A stretch of DNA of 64,000 nucleotides from Palaeococcus pacificus DY20341 (GCF_000725425.1 NZ_CP006019.1:496001-560000), one strand, 5' to 3'; positions 17,854 through 26,360 are shown, counted from the stretch's first letter. Made by a program: numbers and translations. Notes: generated by a model not told the origin, from the letters alone.

Positions 17854-18864
17854 TCACCCCCGAGTGTACGAGATAGCGTACTTTGCGGGCATAAATAGTG
17901 AAGAGCTTTGATATATCCCAAAATCTATTTTATTTGCATCATAGAATATTACCTTTGCGCTTGAGACGTTCATAAGGTTCTCGAGGGTTTTTATAGCGTA
18001 GTTTAAGTCTCCCAAATCATCAACTAAAACGCCTTTAACATCCGTGGCGAACCAGCTCCTTCCTGTCGCATACTCTTTCGTTGTGTTCATGTCGAGCTTT
18101 CTTCCCTCGCTGACCACGTTTAAAAACTCCTCAAAGTAGACATTTACCATATCCGTTATCATCTTTTTCTCTTCATCCGTTAAATCCCGCCATTCCGCTC
18201 CCATATCTTTGTACTTGCCTGTTTTGAAAACGTTCACTTTTATCCCATTTTGAGCATAATTCTGCTCTAGATCATAGTGCACGTAAATAACACCTATGCT
18301 TCCAACATCAGCCAAGGGATCTGCTATTATCTTGTCTGCAGCGCATGCTATGTAATATCCTCCAGAATTGGCCAGTGAACCTGTATAAGCAACCACAGGT
18401 ATTTTATAGCTTAGTTTTTTAACTTCCTTATAGATAAGCCTCACGGGGCCAACATATCCTCCCGGGCTCTCTATCCACAGCAAAACTCCACCTATACTTT
18501 GGTTCTGCTCGATTTCTTTGATTTTGGTAATTATGTCTTTTGCCATGTAATCATCGATGGGCCCCATTATAGGTAGAATGACTATGGTGCCATTGGCTTC
18601 TTTTGGCTTCTCCTTTCTAAGCAGCTCTTTAAGATATTCAATTTCTCCCTGAAGCTCCGTTATCTTTGCTTGTAGCGCAGTATCGTTGCTTATGATAGTG
18701 ACGTTTGGGACTTGCACCTCAAACCTGTAAGTTTTATTTTCTTCGGTTAGAGCTTTTTGCAGCTCTCCCGTCTGCATGTATAAGAGCACATTTGAGACTA
18801 TTGCCAGCGCAAGTAAAAGCGTGAGAATAAAACTAAGATACTTCCAAACATCCTCTCTGTTCAC
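17854..18864 (-). CDS. sppA: Signal peptide peptidase SppA
   Basis: Membrane-bound Clp-fold serine protease that degrades cleaved signal peptides. About 336 residues, matching the characterised Thermococcus enzyme. An N-terminal membrane anchor (about 8-33) and a coiled-coil stretch precede the catalytic domain. The nucleophile is the Ser in ANSGGYY (about residue 167) and the general base is the Lys in GKYKDMG (about residue 219), 52 residues apart as in the Ser/Lys dyad family. The start is uncertain: consecutive TTG, GTG, GTG and GTG codons lie at 18876-18864 around the GGTGGTGAG site, and the last GTG is used here. Confidence 0.92.
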   Translation of the reverse strand: MNREDVWKYLSFILTLLLALAIVSNVLLYMQTGELQKALTEENKTYRFEVQVPNVTIISNDTALQAKITELQGEIEYLKELLRKEKPKEANGTIVILPIMGPIDDYMAKDIITKIKEIEQNQSIGGVLLWIESPGGYVGPVRLIYKEVKKLSYKIPVVAYTGSLANSGGYYIACAADKIIADPLADVGSIGVIYVHYDLEQNYAQNGIKVNVFKTGKYKDMGAEWRDLTDEEKKMITDMVNVYFEEFLNVVSEGRKLDMNTTKEYATGRSWFATDVKGVLVDDLGDLNYAIKTLENLMNVSSAKVIFYDANKIDFGIYQSSSLFMPAKYAISYTRG

Positions 18865-18925
18865 ACTCACCACCAAAGAAAAATAGCGCTTAAGACTTTT
18901 AAACCTTCACCGCCAAGATTAATCC

Positions 18926-19774
18926 ATGGCGCTGATAAGGGTTGAGGATTTAAGCTTCAAATATTTGGGCTCTGAGGATTATTCATTGAAGGGTATTAAT
19001 CTAAAAGTTAAGAAAGGGGAATTTTTGGGGATTTTAGGGGCAAGCGGAAGCGGTAAGTCAACTCTTTGTTTAACGTTTAACGGGATAATTCCCCACTCAA
19101 TTTCGGGTGAGTTTGAGGGGAACGTTTATGTGAAGGGATACAACACGAAGGATACGAGCGTTGCAGAGCTTTCTACTCTTGTGGGATTGATTCTTCAAAA
19201 TCCTGACTCTCAGCTTTTCAACATGACTGTTGAGGAGGAAGTGGCTTTTGGTTTAGAAAACTTGGGCCTCGATGTGGAGGAGATTAAGCGCCGTATTAAA
19301 TGGGCTTTAAAACTGGCGGGTTTGGAGGGGCTTGAGAATGAATTTCCTCCTAATTTGAGCGGCGGTCAAAAGCAACGCTTGGCTATAGCGAGCGTTTTGG
19401 CAATGAAGCCTGAAGTTCTTGTTTTGGACGAGCCAACTTCGCAGCTTGATCCTTTAGGACGGGAGCAAGTTTTGAGTCTGGTCACACTTTTAAACAAAGA
19501 GCAGGGAATTACAACAATAATGGTGGAGCACAACACGGACTATCTTTTGAACTTCGCCGATAGGGTTATTGTAATGGATAAAGGTGAGATAATACTGGAG
19601 GGGAAGCCCAGGCAGGTTTTTGAGGAAGTTGAACTCTTAAATAGGCTTGGGATAAAAATTCCAACAAGCGTTAAAATAGGACACCGTCTTAAAGAGAAAG
19701 GCTGTATCAATAGGGCCGCCTTGAATGAGAAGGAGATTGTTAAAGAGTTGAGGAGGCTATTGAAAAAGGCTTGA
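18926..19774 (+). CDS. ABC transporter ATP-binding protein (ECF/EcfA type)
   Basis: 282 residues. Walker A is GASGSGKST, the Q-loop is LILQNPDSQLFN, the signature is NLSGGQKQRLA, Walker B is VLVLDEPTSQLDP and the switch His is in VEHNTDY. The QNPDSQLF segment and the C-terminal extension after the NBD (GKPRQVFEEVELLNRLGI) are typical of energy-coupling-factor ATPases for vitamins or cobalt/nickel. No partner ATPase, transmembrane EcfT or substrate-binding S-component lies next to it, so the substrate is unknown. It begins about 60 bp from the divergent sppA, with little room for both promoters. Confidence 0.9.
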   Translation: MALIRVEDLSFKYLGSEDYSLKGINLKVKKGEFLGILGASGSGKSTLCLTFNGIIPHSISGEFEGNVYVKGYNTKDTSVAELSTLVGLILQNPDSQLFNMTVEEEVAFGLENLGLDVEEIKRRIKWALKLAGLEGLENEFPPNLSGGQKQRLAIASVLAMKPEVLVLDEPTSQLDPLGREQVLSLVTLLNKEQGITTIMVEHNTDYLLNFADRVIVMDKGEIILEGKPRQVFEEVELLNRLGIKIPTSVKIGHRLKEKGCINRAALNEKEIVKELRRLLKKA

Positions 19775-19871
19775 TATCGAAGGGATTGAAGCATACGAAA
19801 GAGTTATAAAGGCTTCTCCCCGTTATCAATGTGAACAACAACTATCTTTGGTTATTTAGGAGGGAAGAAGA

Positions 19872-20108
19872 ATGGCGGAAAGACCACTTGATGTTATCCA
19901 CAAGTCACTTGAGAAGGACGTTTTAGTAATCTTGAAGAGAGGATTGGAAGTTAGAGGGAAGCTTAAGGGTTATGACATTCACTTGAACATAGTCTTGGCT
20001 GATGCTCAACTCGTCGAGAATGGGGAGATTGTGAAGAGCTACGGGCGCATTGTTATTAGGGGAGACAACGTTTTAGCAATTTCCCCTGTTGACTACGAGA
20101 CTGAGTGA
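19872..20108 (+). CDS. LSm (Sm-like archaeal) RNA-binding protein
   Basis: 78 residues forming one Sm fold. Sm1 is RPLDVIHKSLEKDVLVILKRGLEVRGKLKGYDIHLNIVL in outline and Sm2 is RIVIRGDNVLAISP. Archaeal LSm proteins form heptameric rings that bind U-rich RNA. GGAGGG precedes the ATG. It is followed 20 bp later by the L37e gene, a linkage typical of archaea, and the pair is probably one transcript ending in the T-tract at 20303. Confidence 0.96.
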   Translation: MAERPLDVIHKSLEKDVLVILKRGLEVRGKLKGYDIHLNIVLADAQLVENGEIVKSYGRIVIRGDNVLAISPVDYETE

Positions 20109-20128
20109 ATCTTTAAGAGGTGATTCTC

Positions 20129-20302
20129 ATGGGAAGCGGAACAGCTACAATGGGACAAAGGAATAAGAAGGAGACCCACATTAGGTGCAGGAGATGCGGT
20201 AGGAAATCCTTTAACAGGAAGAAGGGCTATTGTGCTGCCTGTGGCTTTGGTAAGAGCAGCAGGATGAGGAAGTACAGCTGGTCAAGGAAGCACAGGAAGT
20301 GA
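20129..20302 (+). CDS. rpl37e: Ribosomal protein L37e
   Basis: 57-residue zinc-finger protein of the large subunit. The zinc site is CRRC and CAAC, and the basic N- and C-terminal tails ([22 protein letters not shown]) match the family. ATG at 20129 follows GAGGTG, preferred over a GTG nine bases earlier that is part of this ribosome site. It lies directly downstream of the LSm gene in the conserved archaeal pair. Confidence 0.96.
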   Translation: MGSGTATMGQRNKKETHIRCRRCGRKSFNRKKGYCAACGFGKSSRMRKYSWSRKHRK

Positions 20303-20322
20303 TTTTTCTTTTTTGTTTTTCT
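20303..20322 (+). terminator. T-rich terminator after L37e
   Basis: TTTTTCTTTTTTGTTTTTCT immediately follows the L37e stop codon. Thermococcal RNA polymerase terminates at runs of T without a needed hairpin, and this tract lies at the end of the LSm-L37e pair before an independently started gene. Assigned by sequence only. Confidence 0.7.
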
Positions 20323-20370
20323 ATCTCTCCAGCACCTTAGCCTTAATATACTATGAGTGCTGATCATTAA

Positions 20371-21279
20371 TTGGTGAGCCTTTTGGAGTACAGCAGGATT
20401 GAGAAAATTTTGGCGAGTGCATTTGTTCTATTCCTACTTTTAGCAAGCATAAACTTCTTAGATGAGCTGGAAGACATTCCAAAAAGGCCAGACTTTCATG
20501 ATTACGAGTCAAAATACGTGCCAAGTGAGCTTTTGGAGAATCAAAGCAGACTCAGCTTACTCTCAAGGAACTTTCGTATCCGCTATGATGAGATGAGGGA
20601 TAACTTAACAAAAGCTCAGGAGCTCTACGTATTTAAAAGGGAAGAGTATAGGGTTGCTTTGGAAAGTAACAATGTTACGGAAGATCTCAAAAACGAGTAC
20701 TTAAGTGCTAAGAAAGACTATGAAAAAGCCCTTTTAGAATTTAGTGCAGTAGAGGCAGCTTACAAGGAAGTGGAAAACCAGCTCTACGAGCTGAACAATC
20801 AAATCCAAGAGCTTAATGAAATGGCATGGAGAGAATATAGGAATGCCTATTCGGTGTATAGAATAAAGGTTTTGCTCTTAAAGCTTCTCTTTGTGCTCCC
20901 AGCATTCTTGGCATCTTTCCTCCTCTACAAGCGCTACAAAAACATCTACGCTGCATCCTTAATAGCATACTCCTCTCTGCTCTTAGCGTATCTCGCTGTA
21001 GAGGCTGTATGGAGCTCCCTTCAGGTAATTGGATTGAGTCTATTTGGGGCTGTAGCAACGGCTCTAGCACTTTACTACATTAGACGGGAGTACTTAAAGC
21101 CCGAGAGAGTTCACAAGCGTAGGATAGCCCAAAACAAGTGCTACAACTGCGGTTTTCCAATAAAAGACGATTATATCATTTGTCCGAACTGCGGGATAAA
21201 ACTAAAAGAAAAATGTGAGAACTGCGGAGCTATGAAGCCTATCCATTTAGACTTCTGCCCATATTGTGGAGAACAATAG
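20371..21279 (+). CDS. Membrane protein with coiled coil and C-terminal double zinc ribbon
   Basis: About 302 residues. An N-terminal membrane segment (about 13-29) is followed by a long charged coiled coil (about 50-160, presumably extracellular), three further hydrophobic helices (about 166-235) and two C-terminal zinc ribbons with four CxxC knuckles (CYNC, CPNC, CENC, CPYC) presumably in the cytosol. Such double zinc ribbons are often added to archaeal membrane proteins of unknown function. Start codons TTG 20371, GTG 20374 and TTG 20383 are all possible; the last has GGTGAG at a good distance. The last 41 bp overlap the convergent NOG1-like gene. Confidence 0.75.
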   Translation: MVSLLEYSRIEKILASAFVLFLLLASINFLDELEDIPKRPDFHDYESKYVPSELLENQSRLSLLSRNFRIRYDEMRDNLTKAQELYVFKREEYRVALESNNVTEDLKNEYLSAKKDYEKALLEFSAVEAAYKEVENQLYELNNQIQELNEMAWREYRNAYSVYRIKVLLLKLLFVLPAFLASFLLYKRYKNIYAASLIAYSSLLLAYLAVEAVWSSLQVIGLSLFGAVATALALYYIRREYLKPERVHKRRIAQNKCYNCGFPIKDDYIICPNCGIKLKEKCENCGAMKPIHLDFCPYCGEQ

Positions 21280-22297
21280 CCTCCATCTCTGGTTTTATTA
21301 TTCCAATTAGTCTTTCCTTTAGCTTATCAATACCGGTGCCGTCTTTTGCGACTATCCTGATTGGGTCTATGCCTATATCCCTCAAGAAGCTCTCTACTTT
21401 CTGAATCTTCTCTTCATCTGCTATGTCCGTCTTGTTAAGCACGACTATAAATGGGAACTCCTTGAACTCCTCATATATCTCCTCGAAGAGGTGCATTTGA
21501 TGTTCAATTGGATAGCCGCAGTACTCTGATGGGTCGAAGATGTAGATTATCACTTTCCCTAGGTGTTTTAGAGCTAGAATTGCTTGCCTCTCTATTTCGT
21601 TGCGCTCGCTCAAAGGTCTATCTAATAGACCGGGTGTGTCTATAACTTGGTATTTAAGCCAGTGTTCTTCGAATTGGCCGACGTTTATCCCTTTTGTCGT
21701 GAAAGGATAGCTCGCTACTTCGGGCTTCGCATTGGTAAGCTGCCTCAGGAGCGTGGACTTCCCGACGTTTGGATGTCCCGCTATGACTATTGTAGGAAGG
21801 TTAAGGTCAATGATAGGTAAGTCCTTCAAAACGTCTCTAGCTTTGTTTAAATACTCCAATCTGTCTCCTATGTCCTTTATTATGCTCGCAACCCTTCCAT
21901 AGAACTGTCTTCTAAGTCTTGCCATCTCATCAGGGTCTCTTGAATATCTTATTTTCTCGACGTATCTGTCCTCGAGCATTTTAATGGTCTTAATTGCCCA
22001 ATTTATCGAAGCTAGGGATTTGTGAAACATGTCCCTATCCACGAGTGTGTCCAAGAGTTCTTGATAGAAAGGCGGTAGGGTAGAAACACCTGGAGTTCTG
22101 TCTAAAACTTTCCTTAAGTTATCTCTCAAAACTTGAGAGACAGTTCTAATCCTAAGCTCCTCCCTCTCTCTCGCCTTTTGGAAGGGTTTGCCTCTAGGAG
22201 TGGCCGCACTCGCGGCTTTCTCAGCTCTCCTAAAGGCTTTATCAATGAGCTCGTCCGGGAACAGTATTGTAGGCATTTTTTCAAATGGATTTTTCAT
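21239..22297 (-). CDS. NOG1-like GTP-binding protein
   Basis: 352 residues. An N-terminal helical domain of about 150 residues (as in NOG1) precedes a GTPase domain with G1 GHPNVGKST, G3 DTPGLLDRP, and G4 NKTD; the G2 Thr lies in YPFTTKG. NOG1/Obg-type GTPases act in assembly of the large ribosomal subunit. Archaeal versions are shorter than eukaryal Nog1. The ATG at 22297 follows GAGGTGA, preferred over the GTG at 22306 within that site. Its C-terminal codons overlap the zinc-ribbon membrane gene antisense for 41 bp. Confidence 0.93.
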   Translation of the reverse strand: MKNPFEKMPTILFPDELIDKAFRRAEKAASAATPRGKPFQKAREREELRIRTVSQVLRDNLRKVLDRTPGVSTLPPFYQELLDTLVDRDMFHKSLASINWAIKTIKMLEDRYVEKIRYSRDPDEMARLRRQFYGRVASIIKDIGDRLEYLNKARDVLKDLPIIDLNLPTIVIAGHPNVGKSTLLRQLTNAKPEVASYPFTTKGINVGQFEEHWLKYQVIDTPGLLDRPLSERNEIERQAILALKHLGKVIIYIFDPSEYCGYPIEHQMHLFEEIYEEFKEFPFIVVLNKTDIADEEKIQKVESFLRDIGIDPIRIVAKDGTGIDKLKERLIGIIKPEMEAIVLHNMGRSLNG

Positions 22298-22474
22298 CTC
22301 ACTCACCTCTTTTTCTCTCGCCGTTATTGGGTTTTCCCATGGGTTTTTAAAGGTGTTGATGAAGCGAGGAAAGCTTTTTAATATATAGACTTAGTTGGGT
22401 GTGAGTTGTTGAATTAAAGGATATTCCGTGAGTCAGAACTTTTATTTAGAGCTTTGATATTAGGGTGAGGAGGC

Positions 22475-23005
22475 ATGAAGAGAGGAAAGAGTGCTTTGGA
22501 GTATTTATTCCTACTTGCTGCTGGGCTTATATTGGCGGGAGTTGCTTATAATTACCTATTTGGCATCACCACAAGTTACGAGACGATTTTTCAGGAAATT
22601 TCCATACAAATAGATCGCGAGTTTAATCAAACAAATTCAACAGCCCCTAAGATTGTGATATCCTATGTCCATTACGATGCCGAGGGTTGGGATAGACTCA
22701 ACTTAAACGATGAGTATGTAATAATAGCAAACATTGGAGGGAGTGAAGCTGATTTGGGAGGATGGATGCTCACGGATGAAGTCAATCACACTTACGTCTT
22801 TCCGAGCGTTATGATAAAGCCAGGCTCATTAATAACCGTCCACACGGGAAAAGGCACTAACACAGATAAAGACCTCTATTGGGGTCGTGGAAGCCCTGTA
22901 TGGAACAACAATGGAGACACCGCGTATCTCTATGCTTCAAACGGCACCCTCGCGGATAGTTGCTCTTGGACAGGTAAGGAAGGGGGAGGAATTAGCTGTC
23001 ACTGA
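22475..23005 (+). CDS. Pilin-like class III signal peptide protein with lamin-tail domain
   Basis: 176 residues. The N-terminus KRGKSALEYLFLLAAGLILAGVAYNYLF is an archaeal class III (type IV pilin-like) signal, cut after the short basic stretch by a prepilin-like peptidase such as FlaK/EppA. After a linker comes a lamin-tail domain (about 58-170): PKIVISYVHYDAEGWD, DEYVIIANIGGSEADLGGWMLTD, YVFPSVMIKPGSLITVHTGKG, and a terminal WNNNGDTAYLYASNG. Two late Cys (DSCSW, ISCH) could form a disulfide. It is likely a surface pseudopilin. GTGAGGAGG precedes the ATG and a TATA-like TTTTATTTA lies about 35 bp upstream. Confidence 0.85.
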   Translation: MKRGKSALEYLFLLAAGLILAGVAYNYLFGITTSYETIFQEISIQIDREFNQTNSTAPKIVISYVHYDAEGWDRLNLNDEYVIIANIGGSEADLGGWMLTDEVNHTYVFPSVMIKPGSLITVHTGKGTNTDKDLYWGRGSPVWNNNGDTAYLYASNGTLADSCSWTGKEGGGISCH

Positions 23006-23241
23006 CGCTTTTCCCAAATCACCTTTCCATCTATCCGAACCACCTTTAAAATTCGGTGGTAGGGTATTTGTGTATCCTCAATGAAAAAGTAGCCGTGTCC
23101 AAGCTCAATTAGGTTTACAGGGATTTTTTTCACATTTCCAAAAGCCCCTCTATGCTCGATGATTATGTAGTAGTCCTCCTCGTTTTCTCGTGGATCGTAC
23201 TTAATCTTTGATAGAACTTCTTTAACGAAGCCTTTTCTCAT
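22999..23241 (-). CDS. DUF504 / UPF0248 family protein
   Basis: 80 residues. The whole sequence matches DUF504: VKEVLSKIKYDPRENEEDYYIIIEHRG, GNVKKIPVNLIELGHGYFFIED, TQIPYHRILKVVRIDGKVIWEKR. The function is unknown, and the family is widespread in archaea, sometimes fused to RNA ligase or endonuclease-like domains, so an RNA-linked role is possible. AGGTG precedes the ATG. It starts 9 bp after the MBL-fold gene's stop and is probably in the same transcript. Its end overlaps the lamin-tail gene by 7 bp. Confidence 0.92.
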   Translation of the reverse strand: MRKGFVKEVLSKIKYDPRENEEDYYIIIEHRGAFGNVKKIPVNLIELGHGYFFIEDTQIPYHRILKVVRIDGKVIWEKRQ

Positions 23242-23250
23242 AAAAGCACC

Positions 23251-23943
23251 TCAGATATATCTTTGCATAAGGTCTTTGATTATTTCCATGTTTTTATCCC
23301 AGTGTTGTATTATCTTGCCATGGCCAGGCAGTCCTAGGTAGACTTGAAGCTTCTCCAAACGGGCTATGGACTCTATCAATTCTTCAAAGTTTCCTGTGGG
23401 CATATCGGGTCTTCCAACGCTGTGATAAAAGACGGTATCCCCAGTAAAAAGAAGCATCTCCTTCGGCTCATATAAGCATATGCTCCCTCTTGTATGGCCG
23501 GGAGTATGGATGACTTTGAACTCGAGGGAGCCTATTCTTAAGGAGTCGCCATTTTTGAGCTTTATATCTATTTTGTGGGGCTGGTAGGGTACCCCATAGT
23601 AGTAGGAGAGAATTGTGCGGTCGTCGCCTTCTTCGAGGCTCTTTGAAGTGTTTTCATGTGAAGCGAAGATAACCTTCATCCCTAAGCTTTCAAAATAGTC
23701 TCTCCAAAGCAAATTTCCTCCGACATGATCAAAATGCTCGTGGGTGTTTAATATGGTCATTTTGTCTATTCCATAAAGATAACCTTCTCTCTCCATAATC
23801 TCTTTATAGGAATTGAAAAAGCTCCCAGTCCCAGTGTCTATCATCAATCCTTCGTTTCCATCTTTAACTAAATATATATTCGAATCCAAACTTATACCCC
23901 TAAACATGATGGTGTTTGGGGGAATCTCAACTGGAATCATCAT
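23251..23943 (-). CDS. MBL-fold metallo-hydrolase
   Basis: About 230 residues. Metal ligands of the metallo-beta-lactamase fold are visible: THEHFDHVGG, HTPGHTRGSICL, LFTGDTVFYHSVGRPD, and a C-terminal GHG (LGLPGHGK). This is the glyoxalase-II-like hydrolase branch, but the substrate is not known. Two consecutive ATG codons (23943, 23940) follow GGTGGTGATT. A C/D-box sRNA lies in the leader immediately upstream, on the same strand, so the mRNA and the guide RNA may derive from one transcript. Downstream is the DUF504 gene. Confidence 0.9.
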   Translation of the reverse strand: MMIPVEIPPNTIMFRGISLDSNIYLVKDGNEGLMIDTGTGSFFNSYKEIMEREGYLYGIDKMTILNTHEHFDHVGGNLLWRDYFESLGMKVIFASHENTSKSLEEGDDRTILSYYYGVPYQPHKIDIKLKNGDSLRIGSLEFKVIHTPGHTRGSICLYEPKEMLLFTGDTVFYHSVGRPDMPTGNFEELIESIARLEKLQVYLGLPGHGKIIQHWDKNMEIIKDLMQRYI

Positions 23944-23956
23944 AATCACCACCTAA

Positions 23957-24015
23957 GGGCTCCATCGGGGACCGCGTCATCACCTCTTCAGGAGGGATGA
24001 ATCTCGTCATTGCCC
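23957..24015 (-). ncRNA. C/D-box guide sRNA in the leader of the MBL-fold gene
   Basis: Read on the minus strand: terminal stem GGGC (24015-24012), C box ATGACGA (24010-24004), 12-nt guide (24003-23992), D' box CTGA (23991-23988), 4-nt linker, C' box GTGATGA (23983-23977), 12-nt guide (23976-23965), D-box position TGGA (23964-23961), and GCCC (23960-23957) closing the stem. Spacing is the same as in the clear guide RNA at 44.1 kb, and both use the C-box variant ATGACGA. The weak point is the D box, TGGA rather than CTGA. The RNA ends about 14 nt before the start codon of the MBL gene. Confidence 0.65.
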
Positions 24016-24120
24016 ACTTAACTCTACTTTGTATGCAGTTAAAAATATATCCACTCAATCCTAAAATCCTGTTCCAAAGTTTAAATACATGAAAAGCTAT
24101 AATGTTTATTGGTGATTTTT

Positions 24121-24993
24121 ATGGATGAGTTACTGTTTTTTGGCATTCCGCAATCTGAGGATCCTAACCTTTATGTCTTGGGCATACCTTGGGATGCTTC
24201 CTCTTCTTTTAGAAGGGGAGCAAGAGAAGGGCCAAAAACGATAAGAGCGAGTACTACAGGACTACTATACAACAGCTTTTCTGAAAGTCTAATAGACTTG
24301 AGCAAGCTCTGGAGATACAAAGATTTGGGGGATGTTGAGACAGAAGGCAGAACATTTATGGATGTCTACGAAGACGTTCGCAAAACTGTGAAAGAGAATT
24401 ATAAAAGAGAGGCGCTGTTTCTATTTCTTGGAGGAGACCACTCAATAACGTATCACTCGGTTAGGGCAATAAAAGAGGCTTCGAATGAAGATTTTGGTTT
24501 GATATACTTTGATGCTCATCCTGATCTTTATAATGCTTATGATGGTAGCAAATACTCTCATGCATGCGTTGTTAGGCGGTTAGTAGAGGAGGGGGTAGTC
24601 GATCCGAAGAACGTAATTCAAATTGGAATAAGAGCTCCTACTAAAGAGCAAATTGAATTTGCAGAGGAAAACGGAATAAAAATCATAAGTGCTGGAGAGT
24701 TGTATAAGTCACCCAATGTTAAAATTAAGCTTAAAAGGGCGTATCTGTCTTTTGATATGGATGTCTTAGACCCCGCTTACTGTCCGGGAGTAGGAAATCC
24801 TGAGCCTGGTGGTTTGTCTACTAGGAAGCTTTTGGAAGTAGTCTATCAAATCAATACAAAGATTATTGGTTTTGATATTGTAGAATTAGCGCCACAATAC
24901 GACTATAATGGGATAAGCGGTTTTGTGGCAGCGAAAATTATTAGAGAAGTCTTGGCAGCTGCTGGAAAATATCACTTTTGTTCAGGTATCTAA
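24121..24993 (+). CDS. speB: Ureohydrolase of the agmatinase family
   Basis: 290 residues. Manganese-binding motifs of arginase-like enzymes are present: LGGDHSITY, YFDAHPDLY and SFDMDVLDPAYCPG. In Thermococcales the characterised relative hydrolyses N1-aminopropylagmatine (and less well agmatine) to spermidine and urea in long-chain polyamine synthesis, and that is the likely role here. ATG at 24121 follows GGTGATTTTT; the in-frame TTG upstream is part of that site. A TATA-like TTTAAATAC lies about 40 bp upstream. The sRNA lies divergent upstream. Confidence 0.92.
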   Translation: MDELLFFGIPQSEDPNLYVLGIPWDASSSFRRGAREGPKTIRASTTGLLYNSFSESLIDLSKLWRYKDLGDVETEGRTFMDVYEDVRKTVKENYKREALFLFLGGDHSITYHSVRAIKEASNEDFGLIYFDAHPDLYNAYDGSKYSHACVVRRLVEEGVVDPKNVIQIGIRAPTKEQIEFAEENGIKIISAGELYKSPNVKIKLKRAYLSFDMDVLDPAYCPGVGNPEPGGLSTRKLLEVVYQINTKIIGFDIVELAPQYDYNGISGFVAAKIIREVLAAAGKYHFCSGI

Positions 24994-25118
24994 TTTTTTA
25001 TTTTTCTCAGCATTCTATATAAGATTTACCCATCTTTTTTAATACTCCCGCGTGTAAAGCAAAAGATTTATAAAGGATGAATCGAAAAGTTTAAAAAGAG
25101 TTTTGTAGGGGTGGGGGC

Positions 25119-25433
25119 ATGAAACGTTTGGGCAAGGTTTCTCATTATGCTAAGCAGGGTTTCTTGGTAGTACGTTCAGATTGGGCACCATCTTTGAATG
25201 ATGTCATCGTTGACAAAGATCTTAAAGTTGTCGGTATTGTAAAGGATGTTTTTGGTCCTGTTAAAATGCCCTACATTGCAGTTAAACCAAAGGTTAAGAG
25301 ACCTGAGGAGTATGTTGGTAAGATGTTGTATTTGGACGAAAGAAAGAGAAGCAAGAGGGGTAGGAAAGGCGGGAAGGGCAAGGCTAAGGGTGCGAGAGGT
25401 AAAAGACGCCCCAGCCCCAAAAAGAGGGGGTGA
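25119..25433 (+). CDS. gar1: H/ACA RNP protein Gar1
   Basis: 104 residues. Gar1 is the Cbf5-binding subunit of H/ACA particles, which convert uridine to pseudouridine in rRNA. The six-stranded barrel is visible (GKVSHYAKQGFLVVRSD, DVIVDKDLKVVGIVKDVFGPVKMPYIAVKP, GKMLYLDERK) followed by a lysine/glycine-rich tail. GGTGGGGG precedes the ATG, and a TATA-like AAGTTTAAAAAG about 35 bp upstream marks the promoter. The TFB gene begins 6 bp after its stop, so the two are cotranscribed. Confidence 0.96.
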   Translation: MKRLGKVSHYAKQGFLVVRSDWAPSLNDVIVDKDLKVVGIVKDVFGPVKMPYIAVKPKVKRPEEYVGKMLYLDERKRSKRGRKGGKGKAKGARGKRRPSPKKRG

Positions 25434-25439
25434 TTTATT

Positions 25440-26360
25440 TTGGCTTCAGCTGAGGATGTTAAGAAGTGTCCAATTTGTGGGAGTGAAAAGTTAATTTACG
25501 ACCCCGAGAGGGGTGAAATAGTTTGTGCCAAGTGCGGTTATGTGGTTGCTCAAAACATAGTGGACAGCGGTCCAGAGTGGAGAGCTTTTGACGCCGACCA
25601 AAGGGCTAGGAGAGGAAGAGTTGGTGCCCCTGTAACCTTTACGATCCACGACAAAGGATTATCAACCATGATTGACTGGCGTAATAAGGACATTCACGGT
25701 CACGACATTTCCGCCACAACAAGAGCTCAAATGTATCGTTTGAGAAAGTGGCAAAGGCGTATAAGAGTTAGCGATGCTGCAGAGAGGAACTTAGCATTCG
25801 CTTTGAGCGAGCTCGATAGAATGGCTGCTCAGCTAAGTTTGCCAAGAAACCTCAAAGAGATGGCGGCAGTTCTCTACAGAAAGGCCGTTATGGAGCATCT
25901 CATAAGGGGGCGCTCTATTGAAGGTGTGACGGCTGCTTGCTTGTATGCGGCTTGTAGGATGGCAAAAATTCCAAGAACGCTCGATGAGATAGAAGAGGTT
26001 GCTAGGGTTGATAAGAAGGAAATTGGAAGGAGTTACCGTTTCATTGCGAGAGAGCTTAACTTAAGATTACCGCCCACTAACCCAATAGATTACGTTGGAA
26101 GATTTGCCGACCAGCTGGGACTGAGTGAGAGGACTAAGAGAAAGGCTATTGAGATTCTGAAGGAAGCTATAAAGAAAGGCTTAACGAGTGGAAGTGGGCC
26201 AATGGGTGTTGCTGCTGCCGCCCTTTACATAGCGAGTGTCCTTGAAGGTGAAAAAAGAACCCAAAGGGAAGTTGCAGAGGTTGCTCACGTTACAGAGGTC
26301 ACAGTTAGAAATCGCTATAAAGAGCTTGTGGATAAGCTCGGAATTAAGCTCAATATTTGA
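25440..26360 (+). CDS. tfb: Transcription initiation factor TFB
   Basis: Archaeal TFIIB homolog, which recruits RNA polymerase to the TBP-DNA complex and reads the BRE. 306 residues. An N-terminal zinc ribbon (CPICG, CAKCG), the B-reader/linker with the [22 protein letters not shown] segment, and two cyclin repeats (about 105-195 and 205-300; each with [16 protein letters not shown] type motifs) follow. The C-terminal [30 protein letters not shown] contacts BRE. It starts with TTG at 25440, 7 nt after GGGGGTGA, and lies directly downstream of gar1. Thermococcales often have two TFBs; which paralog this is cannot be told here. Confidence 0.96.
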   Translation: MASAEDVKKCPICGSEKLIYDPERGEIVCAKCGYVVAQNIVDSGPEWRAFDADQRARRGRVGAPVTFTIHDKGLSTMIDWRNKDIHGHDISATTRAQMYRLRKWQRRIRVSDAAERNLAFALSELDRMAAQLSLPRNLKEMAAVLYRKAVMEHLIRGRSIEGVTAACLYAACRMAKIPRTLDEIEEVARVDKKEIGRSYRFIARELNLRLPPTNPIDYVGRFADQLGLSERTKRKAIEILKEAIKKGLTSGSGPMGVAAAALYIASVLEGEKRTQREVAEVAHVTEVTVRNRYKELVDKLGIKLNI

